From Dromiciops gliroides (Eukaryota > Chordata > Mammalia > Microbiotheria > Microbiotheriidae), in NCBI RefSeq assembly GCF_019393635.1, contig NC_057863.1:621669791-621733790 (forward strand): a DNA stretch of 64,000 nt, read 5' to 3'. Within the stretch, counting starts at the first letter, position 1; every line of letters begins with the position of its first letter. Below the pieces are notes generated by a model. That model worked only from the letters and a program-made list of their open reading frames with translations, did not search any database and had not been told where the DNA came from. This document shows positions 39,114-49,539 of this stretch, piece by piece. A program made the position numbers and the translations under genes.

Positions 39114-39244
39114 AAAAGTATGTGTGCATATAATTTTTCTCCTTCTAAGAGCCTGGTTGTTAAACATTTAGCAGCACAATCCCTTCTTTAAGCCATTCTG
39201 GCTTGGTAGAGCCCACCAAAGTTTGTGTTAGCCTCCAAGAATTT

Positions 39245-39605
39245 GGTTCAATTCACCAAGCATTTATTAAGCACCTACTAAGCATCAGGCACTATGTTAG
39301 GCACTGGAATGGAGATCAGTAATGGACAGCCCTACCTTCAAGGAGTTTATATTCTACCTGTGGCAAGGGAGGGGGTGGAAGAGATAAATAAATACAAAGC
39401 ATATACCAAGTAATTTCAGGAGGGAGAGAGCATTAATAACTGGGAGAATCAAGAAAAGACTCATATAGGAGGGGGTACTTGGACTTAGATTTTATGAGGA
39501 TGAAGTCTATACCAGACAGGGGGCTCAGCTTGGGTCAAAGTCCACAGGGAGGAAACAGAAGGTTGTGTGCCAGCAACAAAACTCAGGATCACCTTCTTAC
39601 CACAA
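39245..39605 (-). mobile_element. CR1-clade LINE 3' region
   Basis: AAGCATTTATTAAGCACCTAC, CACTATGTTAGGCACTGG and CTTCAAGGAGTTTATATTCTACC. Confidence 0.75.
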
Positions 39606-39884
39606 GAAGCCACTGAAGGAGGACTCTAGTGGGGACTCATTTGGGAATACTGTAAGAAATCATTAGAATGAATGGCTAACCCTTTGTGTTAGCTGAGAAG
39701 CTTGTCCTTATGTATACTTTTCCCTAGGTGAGGAGGATGCTCTTGGCCGATGTTTAATAAGATTGGTGCTTTTGAATCATTTTCTTAATCTGGGAGTTTT
39801 CTTTCCCTATCCATATCTGGAGTAGCATTTCCTATTTCTTTTAGGCATTGATCATGTTTAATTTGGTATTATTGTTATTGCTGA
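39606..39884. other. Unassigned stretch
   Basis: No gene or recognised repeat. Confidence 0.3.
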
Positions 39885-40530
39885 CCCCATCGACGTCCCC
39901 TCCGTTCAACAACATCCATTGGCTCCCTACTACGTCCTGAATCAGATATAAAACTCTCTGTTTGGCATTCAAAGCCCTCCATAACCTGCCCTCCCACCTT
40001 CCTAGTCTTCTTGTACCTTATATCTCACCACCCCATCCCCATCTACAATCCAGTGATCCAGGGCTCTTTGCTGTTCCTCTAAAATCACCCCTTCCTTACT
40101 CTGTGCCTTCCCACTGGATGTCTTCCATGAGTAGAATGTTATCTTTTCACCTTCTGGTTTCCTTCAGACACTTCCTAGCTGTGTGACCCTGAGCAAGTCA
40201 CTTAACCCTGTTTGCTTCAGTTTCCTCATCTGTAAAATGAGCTAGAGAAGAAATTGATAAACCACTTCAGTATCTCTGCCAAGAAAATCTAGTTGCACAC
40301 AATGACTTAACAATGACAAAGACTCAACTCAAACATCACCTCCTGCGGGAGATCTTTCCCAGTCCCCTGCCACTGCGAATGTCTTCCCTCAGAGATAGCT
40401 CCAGTTTATCCAGACAATTTCTTGTTCATACATAATCATTTGCTTGTTTCTGTCCCCATTAGAATGTGAACTCCTTGAGGGAAGGGACTGTTGTTTGTCT
40501 TTCTTTTTACCTCCAGCATGCTGGGGTTAC
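39885..40530 (+). mobile_element. CR1-clade (L3-like) LINE 3' region, SINE-split
   Basis: ACATCCATTGGCTCCCTACTA, CTCTCTGTTTGGCATTCAAAG, CCACCTTCCTAGTCTTCTTG, then after a MAR1 piece AACTCAAACATCACCTCCTG, and CCATTAGAATGTGAACTCCTTG. The wording matches the region at 14,395. Confidence 0.8.
40165..40322 (+). mobile_element. MAR1-type SINE, 5' truncated
   Basis: TCAGACACTTCCTAGCTGTGTG, CATCTGTAAAATGAGCTAGAG, CACTTCAGTATCTCTGCCAAG, AACAATGACAAAG tail; inserted in the CR1-clade region. Confidence 0.82.
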
Positions 40531-40830
40531 TGCTAATTGCAACAACCTATGTTGTTGCAATGTTTCTGCTAATTGCAGAAAATAAAAGTTCAGGAGGGTA
40601 GAAGCTGTGTCTTATTCATTTTTATTGCATTATTTTGTGTATACTTTGTATTTTCCTTTATGCACACATTGTATCCTCTCAGGAAAATGTAAGCTCTTTG
40701 AGGGGTAAGGCCCACCTCAGTTTTTTGTTGTTGTTGTTTTGTTTTGTTTTTGTCTTTGTAGCTCTAAAACCTATCCCAGGGCTTTGAATATATTAGGAAC
40801 CTACATAGTGTTTGCTGAATGGAACTGGGC
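40530..40830 (+). mobile_element. CR1-clade LINE 3' end behind a hairpin
   Basis: CCTCTCAGGAAAATGTAAGCTC and TATTAGGAACCTACATAGTG mark a second CR1-clade end (about 40,640-40,825). The hairpin at 40,536 lies between the two ends. Confidence 0.6.
40536..40561. repeat. Perfect 11-bp inverted repeat (hairpin)
   Basis: ATTGCAACAAC, loop CTAT, GTTGTTGCAAT. The surrounding CTGCTAATTGCA recurs directly at 40,530-40,541 and 40,567-40,578. No T run follows, so it is not a simple polymerase III terminator. Confidence 0.85.
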
Positions 40831-41324
40831 TGTGTGGAACCTGAGTTCTCGCCCCCTCCCCACACTCACCCGGGGCATAATTCACCAGACAGCTGGCCAG
40901 GATTAGGAGGGCTATTTCTGACCATGGAAAAGAGGTGGTTGGATTTTTTCTTGTTTTTGTAGCAAGCCAATCATCCCAGGCAAAGCAGGATGGGAAAGAC
41001 AGCCCTGGAAAGGGTGGCAATGGGAAATCCAGAGGGAAAAAAAAGCAGGAATATGTTACTGAGGGGTATGACTACCTGGGACCAATTCCAACTCTGCAAC
41101 TTACCATCTGTGAGCTCCACTACTGTAGGCCTGTTTGTTCAACTGTAAAACAACTGGGCTGGTTGACACCATCTTTAACAACCTATCCAATTTTAAATAT
41201 TCTATGTCCAAAGGAGCCTCCAGGGTCTGATATTCCATATCCTATAGGCTCTTTCTACTCTGATATAGTAAATTCCAAGGTTTCTTCCAGCTCTTTTTGA
41301 CCTATGAGTTCTTCAATAGTCTCA
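40831..41324. other. Unassigned, with a MIR-type SINE
   Basis: A plus-strand MIR-type scrap lies at about 41,060-41,290 (CCAATTCCAACTCTGCAAC). No gene. Confidence 0.4.
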
Positions 41325-41560
41325 TGCTGAAACCAGCTTGAAGTAAGGAAGGCCCAAGTTCAAATCCTGCCTCAGACACTTACGAGCTATGTGATCAGAG
41401 GCAAATCATATAATTTCTCTGATACCATTTGCTCATCAGGAAAAGGAAGATGATAAATAGCATGTACCTCACATGGCAGATCCAATGAGTTAAGGTTTGT
41501 AAAGTGCTTTGTAAGATTGAAAGTATTATATAAATATTAACTTAGTAGTAGTAGTAGTTA
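41325..41560 (+). mobile_element. MIR/THER1-type SINE
   Basis: TTCAAATCCTGCCTCAGACAC, AGCTATGTGATCAGAGGC, GCTCATCAGGAAAAGG and GGTTTGTAAAGTGCTTTG. Confidence 0.75.
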
Positions 41561-41585
41561 CTATTATGTAAAAGATGCATTGCAT

Positions 41586-41589
<4 letters not shown>

Positions 41590-41652
<63 letters not shown>
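41590..41652. repeat. GA dinucleotide repeat
   Basis: About 31 uninterrupted AG units. Confidence 0.98.
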
Positions 41653-41655
<3 letters not shown>

Positions 41656-41949
41656 CTGTGTGACCCTGAGCTAGTTTCCTAACCTCTCAGTGCTCTAGGT
41701 AACTCTCTAAGACTGAAAATTGTAGAGAAGGGGGCCATGCTGCACTGGTGGATGGAATTTCCTCACCTGGGAGTTTCCTGCACTAGTGAAATCATAGGTT
41801 TAGTTCTCCTCTTCCTTTCCTTCCTCTTACTTCCTCCCCATTCTCTTCTTCCCCTTCCACCTTCCTCTTCCTCCTTCCTAGGAGTAGGAATTGATATAGC
41901 TTTTGTTATCCTGTCTACATAGTCAGTCAAAACAAGGGACTGATGTGAT
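41653..41949. other. THER2-like SINE relic, then unassigned
   Basis: 41,655-41,800 (GTAACTCTCTAAGACTG, GAATTTCCTCACCTGGGAGTTTCCTGCAC) matches 55,585-55,690, pointing to a THER2-like SINE. The rest is pyrimidine-rich and unassigned. Confidence 0.5.
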
Positions 41950-42041
41950 AGTAGATGTGTGATGTGGTAGTAGTGGTAGTGGTAATGGTGGTGGTAGTGA
42001 TAGTAGTGGTAACAGTTGTAGTAGCAGCAGCAGCAGCAGTA
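41950..42041. repeat. GTA/GTG/GCA trinucleotide-like tract
   Basis: Degenerate GTAGTGGTAGTGGTAAT units ending in GCAGCAGCAGCAGCAG. Confidence 0.9.
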
Positions 42042-42930
42042 GTAAGAATGGGGAGTAAGGGGAGTGGTTAAAGTGGGAAGTCAAGCTACCAAATCCTAGT
42101 AGATGGAAACTCCCAGTGTTTACCTGGGCATGCCCACCTCTTTGTACCAGGGACAAAAGAAGTCAGAATAATTCTGGGAGAAGTGCTTTGAGTATTTGTC
42201 CCACTCCCATCCCTACCCTCTTCACTCAGCCAAAGAGACAGAGTGTGGGAGAAATAGCACCAAATGTGGAGCCAGAAGTTCTAGATGGGAATCCCCATAT
42301 AACACTGCAAGTGCCTTAAGTTTCCTATGCCTTAATTTTGTCATCTATCAAGTGAGTCAGAGACACTAGACCAGCTCCAAAGTCTCTTCGGAATCTGAAT
42401 TCTATGAACCTATACACAGACATTCTGAAGAGTGGAAGGGGTGCTATTCTTGAAATCAGGAGAAACTGAATTCAAATCCTGCCACCCCGGGCAATCACTT
42501 ATTTGCCTCAGTTTCCTCATCTGAAAAATAAAGGAGATAGACTCACTGTTAGACTGGCTGTTCTCTGCGATCCCTTTTAGCTTTCAATGCTATAATCCTA
42601 TTGAAAATGCCATCTCGCATTGGCAGGGAGGGTGGGGTCCACTGCCTTCCATTCCCTATTTCCTTTCATGGTGAAATGTTTTTCCTCAAATCACAAGAAG
42701 TGTGTTTCTTAGGGGAGAGGGGAGAGTAGGGCTGACAGCATCTGCTGGGGAGTTAGGATTCTTGAGTTCTATTTCCAGCTCCCACCACTGACTCATGATG
42801 TGACCTTCAGTAGGTCATTTGCCCTGTATTTTTCTTGTCGGGGAAAAACAGAGGTAGTAAAGCTCACATTTGCTAAAGGGTCTGGGGAACCTCATCTGGA
42901 AAGAGATCAGTCCTAGACTGGGTCTTATAG
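42042..42930. other. MIR-type SINEs and unassigned sequence
   Basis: Plus-strand MIR/THER-type copies lie at about 42,245-42,420 (CAAGTGAGTCAGAGACACTAG) and 42,430-42,600 (TTCAAATCCTGCCACCCCGG). 42,600-42,930 holds nothing else recognised. Confidence 0.5.
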
Positions 42931-42934
42931 GATC

Positions 42935-43100
42935 ATTGATTTAGGACTGGAAGGTCATTGATTCCAACCCCTTCATTTTACAGATGAGAAAACTGAGGCA
43001 CAGAAAATTGGAGTGAAAATTGCAGGGGGGTCTTACAACTAAGTGTCTCAGGTTGGATTTGAACCCAGCCCAGTACTCTTTCCCCTACTCCCAGCTGCCT
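42935..43100 (-). mobile_element. MIR3-type SINE
   Basis: TTAGGACTGGAAGGTCATTG, CATTTTACAGATGAGAAAACTGAGGC and the diverged GGTTGGATTTGAACCC. Confidence 0.75.
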
Positions 43101-43504
43101 CTTCGATTTGATTCAAGTGACCTTTATTGACAGTGTGCTTACGTTTAGCCCCAAGGGACCCCTTCAGGAGAGACATCCTATGTGTCACAGAGAATTTGCC
43201 AAAGGGCAACAACCAAATTAATCCTTTCTGGGACTTTGTATTTTTCAATGAATCTTCACAAACCTTCTCTCAATGTGACCTTCACAGACATTGAGGTGAA
43301 TGGAGCTGATATTGTCCCAGTTACATATAAGGACACGGAGGCTCAGAAGATGAGATATGTGGTACTGGATTTAGAGTCAAAAGGCCTATTTTCAAATTCT
43401 GTCTCTGCCACTTATGACTTGCATGACCTTCAACATGTCCTCTCACTTCTCTGGTGGTCTTAGTTTCTTCTTTTTAAAATAAAGTGTGTTTGTGTATTTG
43501 GGGG
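43101..43504. other. Unassigned, with a MIR-type SINE
   Basis: A plus-strand MIR-type copy lies at 43,345-43,490 (GTGGTACTGGATTTAGAGTC, TTCAAATTCTGTCTCTGCCAC). 43,105-43,340 is unassigned; the longest frame there overlaps the SINE and is not a gene. Confidence 0.45.
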
Positions 43505-43630
43505 GGGGGGTGCAGTTAGGTGGTATTGTGGATAGAGCAACCAGCCCTGGAGTCAAGAGGACCTGAGTTCAAATCTGACCTCAGACACTAGCTGTGTGTC
43601 CTGGGGAAAGTCCTTTAAACCTAATTGTTA
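43505..43630 (+). mobile_element. WSINE1-type SINE
   Basis: TGCAGTTAGGTGGTATTGTGG head to CCTTTAAACCTAATTG; a diverged copy preceded by a G run. Confidence 0.88.
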
Positions 43631-43633
43631 ATA

Positions 43634-43797
43634 GAAAGAAAGGAAGGAAGGAGGAAAGAGAGAGAGGGAAGGAGAGAGAGAGGGAGGGAGGAAGGAAGGA
43701 GGAAAGAAAGAAAGGAAGGAAGAAAAAAGAAAGAGAAAGAAAGAAAGAAAGGAAGGAAGGAAGGAAGGAAGGAAGGAAGAAAGAAAGAAAAGAAGAT
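43634..43797. repeat. GAAA/GGAA microsatellite in a SINE tail
   Basis: About 165 bases of AAAG, GGAA and GAGA units start at the 3' end of the SINE at 43,505. Confidence 0.96.
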
Positions 43798-44240
43798 AGT
43801 TGGGTGTGGCAGCTTCTGAGGTTTTTTTCAACTCTGGATCTAAAAGCCTATGAAATTGCCCAAGGGCTACCAGCTAGTCAGTTGTAGAAGCCATGTCTCC
43901 TGATTGATTTCTACTCCTAATCTCTTCCACATGAGCTGTAAAGGAAGGCAGCTTCCTTTGTATGCAGACACACTGACAATCACCTACAAAGGCTGGAGGA
44001 CAGCAAAATCAAGTTTGGGGAGCTCTGAGGCAGTGACACCAGGGCCAGCTGAGTGTTCAGGACTGGTGCCCAGGCACTGTGGAAAGATCCCTGGAGCACT
44101 GGCCTGAAAGTCAGAAAGACCTGAATTCTAATGCAGCCTCAAACAACTGCTAACAGTGAAAGGGATGCTGGACAGGTGGCTTCATCTTTCTGAGCCTCAG
44201 TTTTCTCTTATGTAAAATAGGCCTACTAATAGCACCTAGG
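43798..44240. other. Unassigned, then a MIR-type SINE
   Basis: 44,075-44,240 is a plus-strand MIR-type SINE (GAAAGTCAGAAAGACCTGAATTC). Before it nothing is recognised. Confidence 0.45.
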
Positions 44241-44487
44241 GGACAGTTAGGTGGTGAAGTGGATACAGTGCTGAGCCTGGAGTCAGGAAGACTCATCATC
44301 TTGATTTCAAATCTGGCTCTGTAACTTTGGACCAGTCATTTCATCCTGCTTGCCTCAATTGCCTCAACTGTCAGATGAGCTGTAGAAGGCAAACAAACGC
44401 CTCCAGAATCTTTGCCAAGAAAACCCCAAATGGGGTCATCATGAAGAGTCAGACACAACTGAAATGACTGAACAGCAACAGCAATAG
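44241..44487 (+). mobile_element. MAR1-type SINE, full length
   Basis: GGGGACAGTTAGGTGGTGAAG head, CCTCAACTGTCAGATGAGCTG, TTTGCCAAGAAAACCCCAAATGG, AACAGCAACAGCAA tail. Confidence 0.9.
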
Positions 44488-44940
44488 CTCCTACCTCACC
44501 AGGCTACTGTGAGGGTCAAATGAGACATGTATATAGACCGCTCATAAAGCAGCTCGAAGGAGACCGGAGCTAGCGCTCTGGGTGTGGGGCTCTCCTTGGA
44601 ATAGGGGACAGGGCCACAGGGGAGGCCAAGGTCGCTCAGCAGAGCTGCGGGGGTGAAGCAAGATCTGTTCAAACTGCCACCTGCCTGCACTTTGTCTGAC
44701 TCTTAATTAATCCACCATTTATCCAGGGAATTTGTTTAATCACTCCATTCTCTTCTCAGGTGCATCCACCTACTGTTGCGCAATATTTTGCTGCTATTCG
44801 TCTCTTCGGGAGAGCAAAACAAGGCTGGGCTGGGCTGGGCCTGGAACCCAACATTGGTGTCCTGGATGGGATGTGCCAAGGTCAAACCAAAGAGGGGATG
44901 GAGGAGCCCGGCAGCAAGGGATGGCAGAGTCCTGAGGCAT
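44488..44940. other. Unassigned, slightly GC-richer stretch
   Basis: No repeat or protein-like frame that I recognise. It carries several CG dinucleotides (44,553-44,650) but not enough for an island. Confidence 0.35.
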
Positions 44941-45240
44941 GAAAGAGGCCATTCAGTACAGAAGGAAGAATTCCAGATGTGGACTCAGAGAGAACCAGAA
45001 TTCAAATCCCACCATTGCTGCTTCTTGCCCATGTGATCAAACAAGACATTTGTAAAGTGGTTAGTTAGCACAGATTCTGGCACATATTAGGTACTTAAGA
45101 CAGCCTTCCTTCCTCTCCCCTCCCCTGTGAGACCTTGGGTGAGTCATTTTGATTCTCTGTGCCTCAGTTTCCTCATCTGTAAAATAAGGGGATTTGCCTA
45201 GATGCCCTCTAAGGTCCCTTCTAGCTTTCAAGTGGAGGGG
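44941..45240 (+). mobile_element. MIR-type SINEs (two pieces)
   Basis: GAATTCCAGATGTGGACTCAG with GAATTCAAATCCCACC (44,965-45,080), and TCTGTGCCTCAGTTTCCTCATCTGTAAAATAAGG with CTCTAAGGTCCCTTCTAGC (45,125-45,235). Confidence 0.68.
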
Positions 45241-45784
45241 TCAGCAATGGCCCCATTTCATGAATGGTCGGGTCCACCGTCTGGAATCCAGGGCATTTTT
45301 TCTCAGCTATCTGGGGAAAGTTTGTCCCATGTGGACCTTGCAGAGGTCTCAGGCTTATGTTCTCCCTGTGGCTTCTTTCTGGCTCACTGCTAAAGGTCAT
45401 GGCCTGGGCACCTCAGTGGCCTTGCTGAACATCAGGATACTGTGTACTTGGAAGGGGGGGGGCTGTTTAATTCCCTGGGCAGACATTGATACACTCAGGC
45501 TTCAGAGGCCTTGCAATCACACTGCTTTTCTCTGGATTATTTCTGTCTGGTGGGAACCCATCCATTGAGGGCATTTTATCCACAGCAGCCCTGGCCTTCA
45601 GATATGGGGCTGTTGTCACAGCAGGCTGGGAAGGAGGGGCCAGGGAGGGTTTGTGGTAGGCCTGGGGAACATCTCACTGTGATGAGTGCTTACAGCAGTT
45701 ACTTGGGACTGTAGTCCCTGAACATCATTAGTTTTATCGCTAAGCAGTGCGCAGACCTTATTGACCCATTGCTCTTGGGAGTGG
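45241..45784. other. Unassigned stretch
   Basis: SINE-free and single-copy-looking. Frames of up to 124 codons exist but show no family resemblance, start context or splice pattern that would support a gene. Confidence 0.35.
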
Positions 45785-45807
45785 GGGGAAGGGGAGGGGG
45801 GAGGGGG

Positions 45808-45860
<53 letters not shown>

Positions 45861-45870
45861 GGGGGGGGCA
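45785..45870. repeat. G-rich and GA repeat
   Basis: GGGGAGGGGGGAGGG-type run (45,783-45,810), then about 20 GA units, then another G run. Confidence 0.95.
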
Positions 45871-45939
45871 GGTGGTGAGTCCAGGAGAGAAGAGGACAGT
45901 CATTTTTAGAGTCCTTTGCTGCTTTCTTTCTTACAACAA

Positions 45940-46387
45940 ATCCCCAAATCCAGAGGATCAGAGGACCCTCAAAGGGACTTCAGATAACAACTAGCCCAAC
46001 CCCATTATTTTAGAGAAGAGGAAACTAAGATCTGAGGAAGTGAATTGACCTGCCCAAGGTCACACAAGGACTAAGCATCAGAGGCAGGATTTGAACCTGG
46101 ATCCTTTCTCATTTTACAGATAAAGATAACCTAGACCCAGATAAGGCAAGGATCATAAAACTAAAACAGACTTTAGAAGCCATCTAGTCCAGCACCCTCA
46201 TTTTACAGACAGGTAAACTAAAACTCAAGGTAAAGTAACTTGCCCAAGGTCATACAAGATTTGAACCCACTTTCTCTCCCTTTTTACAGATGGGGAAAAC
46301 TGAGGTTCAGATTAACCAAGCTACAGGACCATAAAACCAGATAAGCCATAGACTTGGAGCTACAAGGGACTCTATAGTCTGAAAGTA
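45940..46387 (-). mobile_element. MIR3-type SINEs, consecutive
   Basis: Three reverse-strand pieces in a row, each with a block like TTTTAGAGAAGAGGAAACTAAG or CATTTTACAGACAGGTAAACT and CCAAGGTCACACAAGG: 45,955-46,115, 46,165-46,290 and 46,290-46,385. Confidence 0.65.
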
Positions 46388-46404
46388 GATTGAAGCATAC
46401 TCCT

Positions 46405-46640
46405 TTTTACTTTATTGTTTCATGGGTTGTTTTTTTTGGGGGGGGGTTGTGTTTTCTTTCACAACATGACTAATATGGAAATATGTTTTGCATGACTGCA
46501 CCTATAGAACCTGTATCGAATTGCTTGCCTTCCAAATGAGGTGAGAGGGGAGGGAAGAAAGGAGGGAGAGAATTTGGAATCCAAAATCTTCAAAAATTAA
46601 TTCAAATTTTTGTACTTGTAATTGGAAGAAACCAAATATT
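46405..46640 (+). mobile_element. L1 LINE 3' end
   Basis: CACAACATGACTAATATGGAAATATG, CTGCACCTATAGAACCTGTATCGAATTGCTTGCC, a GAGGGGAGGG run and GAGAATTTGGAATCCAAAATC match the marsupial L1 3' end, better preserved than the copy at 226. Confidence 0.7.
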
Positions 46641-47030
46641 TTTAAAAGCTCCCCCCCCTCCCCCACAGTTAAGTGACTTACCCAAGGTCATACAAGTAGT
46701 AGATATCAGAGGAAGGATTTGAACTCTGGTCTTCAGCATCAACAGCTGGTGCTTTTTCCAACATACCATGTTTTCTCCTATTTGCTCCAAATCATACATA
46801 ACCAGATGGTTGCTGTTAGAGTTGGGGGTTAGAACCCAGGTGTCCTAACTCCCAGCCAAGGATTGTTTTCTCTTTAATCTCAGTGTTTCTCAATCGACAT
46901 TATCGAATTGTTTGAAGGGAATTCCCATGATTCCAAGAGAGCACAAAGAGCCTACATGGAAAATGCACACAGCTTTATCCTACCCTGACTCCCCACCCCT
47001 CATTTCCCAAAGCTTTCTGAATTGTTGCCC
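46641..47030. other. MIR-type scrap and unassigned
   Basis: A minus-strand MIR-type scrap (46,668-46,745) is followed by unassigned sequence. Confidence 0.4.
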
Positions 47031-47275
47031 TGTTGTATCTGGTCTTCCTGACCCTGGGGACCACCCTGTGCATGGGGTTTTCTTGGCAGAGATACTAGAG
47101 TGATTTGGCATTTCCTTCTCCAGCTCATTTAACAGATGAGGAAACTGAGGTAAACAGGGTTAAATGACTTGCCCAGGGTCACACAGCTAGTAGGTGCCAG
47201 AGGCTGGATTTGAACTCAGAAGAGCCTGACTGCAGGGGCCCAGCGCTCTATGCACTGTGGTGCCTTCTAGCTTCT
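47031..47275 (-). mobile_element. MAR1-type SINE
   Basis: TTGTATCTGGTCTTCCTGACCC, GGGGTTTTCTTGGCAGAGATACTAGAG, GATGAGGAAACTGAGGTAAAC and AGCGCTCTATGCACTG. Confidence 0.87.
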
Positions 47276-47403
47276 TTCTAATAGCTAAAGTCAAGACCAA
47301 CTTAGCTGCCCTTACGGAGAATTCTTTGATTGGGGTGACTTCATCTATTGGTTTTGCATCCTCTAAAGCATCCTCTATAGAGCCCCCAAGGACTCCCTTT
47401 TGC

Positions 47404-47538
47404 AAGGTAGCTAGGTAGTGCAGTGGATAAAGCACCAGCCCTAGATTCAGGAGGACCTGAGTTCAAATTCTGTCTCAGACACTTGACACTTACTAGCTGT
47501 GTGTCCTCTGGCAAGTCACTTAACCCTCGCTGCTCTGC
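47404..47538 (+). mobile_element. WSINE1-type SINE
   Basis: GGTAGCTAGGTAGTGCAGTGG head to CTGCTCTGC; tail expanded into AAAAG repeats. Confidence 0.92.
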
Positions 47539-47572
<34 letters not shown>

Positions 47573-47607
47573 GAAAAGAAAAGAGAAGAAAAGAAAAGAA
47601 AAGAAAA
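47539..47607. repeat. AAAAG repeat in a SINE tail
   Basis: Poly-A followed by about 11 AAAAG units. Confidence 0.96.
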
Positions 47608-47839
47608 AAAGTCTTCTGTGTTTAAAAAAAAAACATGAAAAAGAACCCCCTTTTCAAATATCTCCCATGTTCAAATGTGGCAGCCCTATGCCTCAGTTGC
47701 CATAGAAGTGGTTTTGAACTCTAAAAGTCCAGGATCTCATATTTAGGTGAGAGGGATCTTAGAATTCAGAATCAATCAATGAATAAGCATTTATTAAGGG
47801 ATTTCTGAGCTATGTGCTGAGCTGAGATAAGAAATCAGA
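47608..47839. other. Unassigned, with a CR1 scrap
   Basis: A minus-strand CR1-clade end is likely at 47,775-47,835 (AATAAGCATTTATTAAGGG). Otherwise nothing. Confidence 0.4.
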
Positions 47840-48665
47840 CTGTTCCTTTTGTGGAATGATGTCCCTCTTCCACTCCCGACTACTGACCTCCCTGGCTTCC
47901 TTGAAGTCCCAGCTACAATCCCAATAGGGGGTGTATGGGGAGCACTAGCACCTCTGCTGTGAGCCTTTCTCAGGGCTGCTCATGCACTTTTGGTAACCAC
48001 CTGATTTACCCGACTCTCCCCTGTGACTCTAAGAAGCTGTAGCATTCACAGCAGCCACCCCACCCCCATCCATCTCTGCAGATGGGCTAAGCCAGGTTGA
48101 CTGTAACTGACCAGCCACAAATCTGTTGGTGAGTTAGGGATATGTCTACCCCAAGTTATCTGAAGATATCCTGGAGGATTGAGGTGACAACAATTTGTTA
48201 CAACGGCCTGAAGCGGGCGCTGTGGAGCACTTAGAGCTTGGTCAGGCATCGAAGCTGCCAAGGTCATTCACTGCATCCTGGCCTTGATTTCTGTCTTGCC
48301 ATTGACCTAGATGACTCTGGAAGACAGGGTAAGGCTGTCGATTTTCTGCAACTCTGCCTCACTTAAATCCAATTCACTTACCAGTCAAGATGTCGCCTGT
48401 GATAGTATTGGTCCTCTTTGCAAAGGATAAACAACAATTCTACCTCCTACAGGAAGCCAGCCTTTCCCTCTTAATTCCAATGCCTTCCCTCTGTTAATTA
48501 TTTCCTATTTATCCTGTCTATAGGTTGCTTTGTATCTATCTGTTTACATGATGTCTCCCCCATTAGACTGTAAGCTCCTTGAAGGCAAGGACTGCCTTTT
48601 GCCTTTTTTGTTTAGCACAGCACCTGGCACAGAGTAGGCACTCAAGCAATGTTTACGGAATTGAG
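47840..48665 (+). mobile_element. CR1-clade (L3-like) LINE 3' region, split by RTE-associated repeat
   Basis: CTGGCTTCCTTGAAGTCCCAGCTA (47,890) leads straight into CCTACAGGAAGCCAGCCTTTCC (48,440) once the 514-base insertion is taken out, then GTTAATTATTTCCTATTTATCC and GACTGTAAGCTCCTTGAAGG. Confidence 0.82.
47923..48436 (+). repeat. RTE-associated ~510-bp repeat, copy 3 (complete)
   Basis: The clean break in the surrounding CR1-clade sequence gives both ends: it starts near GGGGGTGTATGGGGAGCAC and ends at GGTCCTCTTTGCAAAGGATAAACAACAA. It shares all landmarks with the copies at 9,030 and 34,581. Confidence 0.88.
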
Positions 48666-49270
48666 CTGAAGAAAGAAAAACAGTTCCTTCCTTCCCTCAA
48701 GGAGCTTCCATTCCAATGGGCAGAGGTGAAAAGGGAGGGATGTCAAAGTATGGCAGGAACCGGCTCCTCCTGCAAATGGAGGTTCTGGGGAGAATGTCAT
48801 CAATGGGAGGAGGGAGCCTGCAGGGTCATAGAGGAATAAGAAGGCTGCTGAGGCATGGCAGTAAAGGCTGGAGAGTTGGGAGGAGAGCTTTTTAACAGCA
48901 TCAAAACAAAACAAAATAACAACAACAAAATGGATTCCAATTTCAAATCAGAGGACCTGGGTTCAAATCCTGATTCTGCTACTTAAAGGAATAAATAAAC
49001 CCTGAGAGCCCTTCAAACACTAGAGTTGGGATCCTTTAAGACAGTCGCCTGAATATGAAGATTATATTCACAGAAGAAATCTGTAATTCTGAATGTGTAC
49101 GGCCCTGTCAGCCTGCAGTTCTAGAGCTGAAAGGGGATCTCAAAGACTATCTAATCCAACCAATCCATTTTACAGAGAATGAAACTGAGGGTGAGAGATG
49201 AAATTATTTGCTCAAGGTCAAACAGGTAGTAGGTAGGATTCAAGCCCAGGTTCCTGGACTCCATTTGGCC
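48666..49270. other. CR1, MIR-type pieces and unassigned
   Basis: Minus-strand CR1-clade piece (CCTCAAGGAGCTTCCATTCCAATGG, 48,680-48,850), a MIR scrap (48,950-49,000) and a minus-strand MIR3-type SINE (49,110-49,265). Confidence 0.5.
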
Positions 49271-49539
49271 AAATCGATTAAAAAAATACCATCTGCCGCC
49301 ACCACCCTAACTCTCCAGCCTCTTTGTCCTCTATGATCCGGCCACATCTGGGTGGCACTACGTACCCAGAGCTTTGTGAGGAGGGGGTTAGCGAGGTAAG
49401 GTGCGGAAGGAGCCCAGGGAAACTCTACTGATCTTATCCTGGATGGTATAGAAGAGATGCCCGGGTTCAGTTATTCCCAGAGAGCCGTTGGGCAAACCAC
49501 TGGGGCAGGTTTAATTACACCCTTCCCGAAATCAGCAAG
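49271..49539. other. LRRC38 proximal upstream flank
   Basis: SINE-free sequence just upstream of the CpG island; nothing specific recognised. Confidence 0.35.

Noticed and set aside
40935-41300. A 121-codon plus-strand frame
   Set aside because: Its second half lies in a MIR-type SINE and the first half has no family resemblance or splice context.
43182-43463. A 93-codon plus-strand frame
   Set aside because: About half of it overlaps a MIR-type SINE; no protein family resemblance.
45194-45568. A 124-codon plus-strand frame in a SINE-free stretch
   Set aside because: No recognised domain, ordinary composition and no sign of codon-level structure; length is within chance for a 64-kb window.
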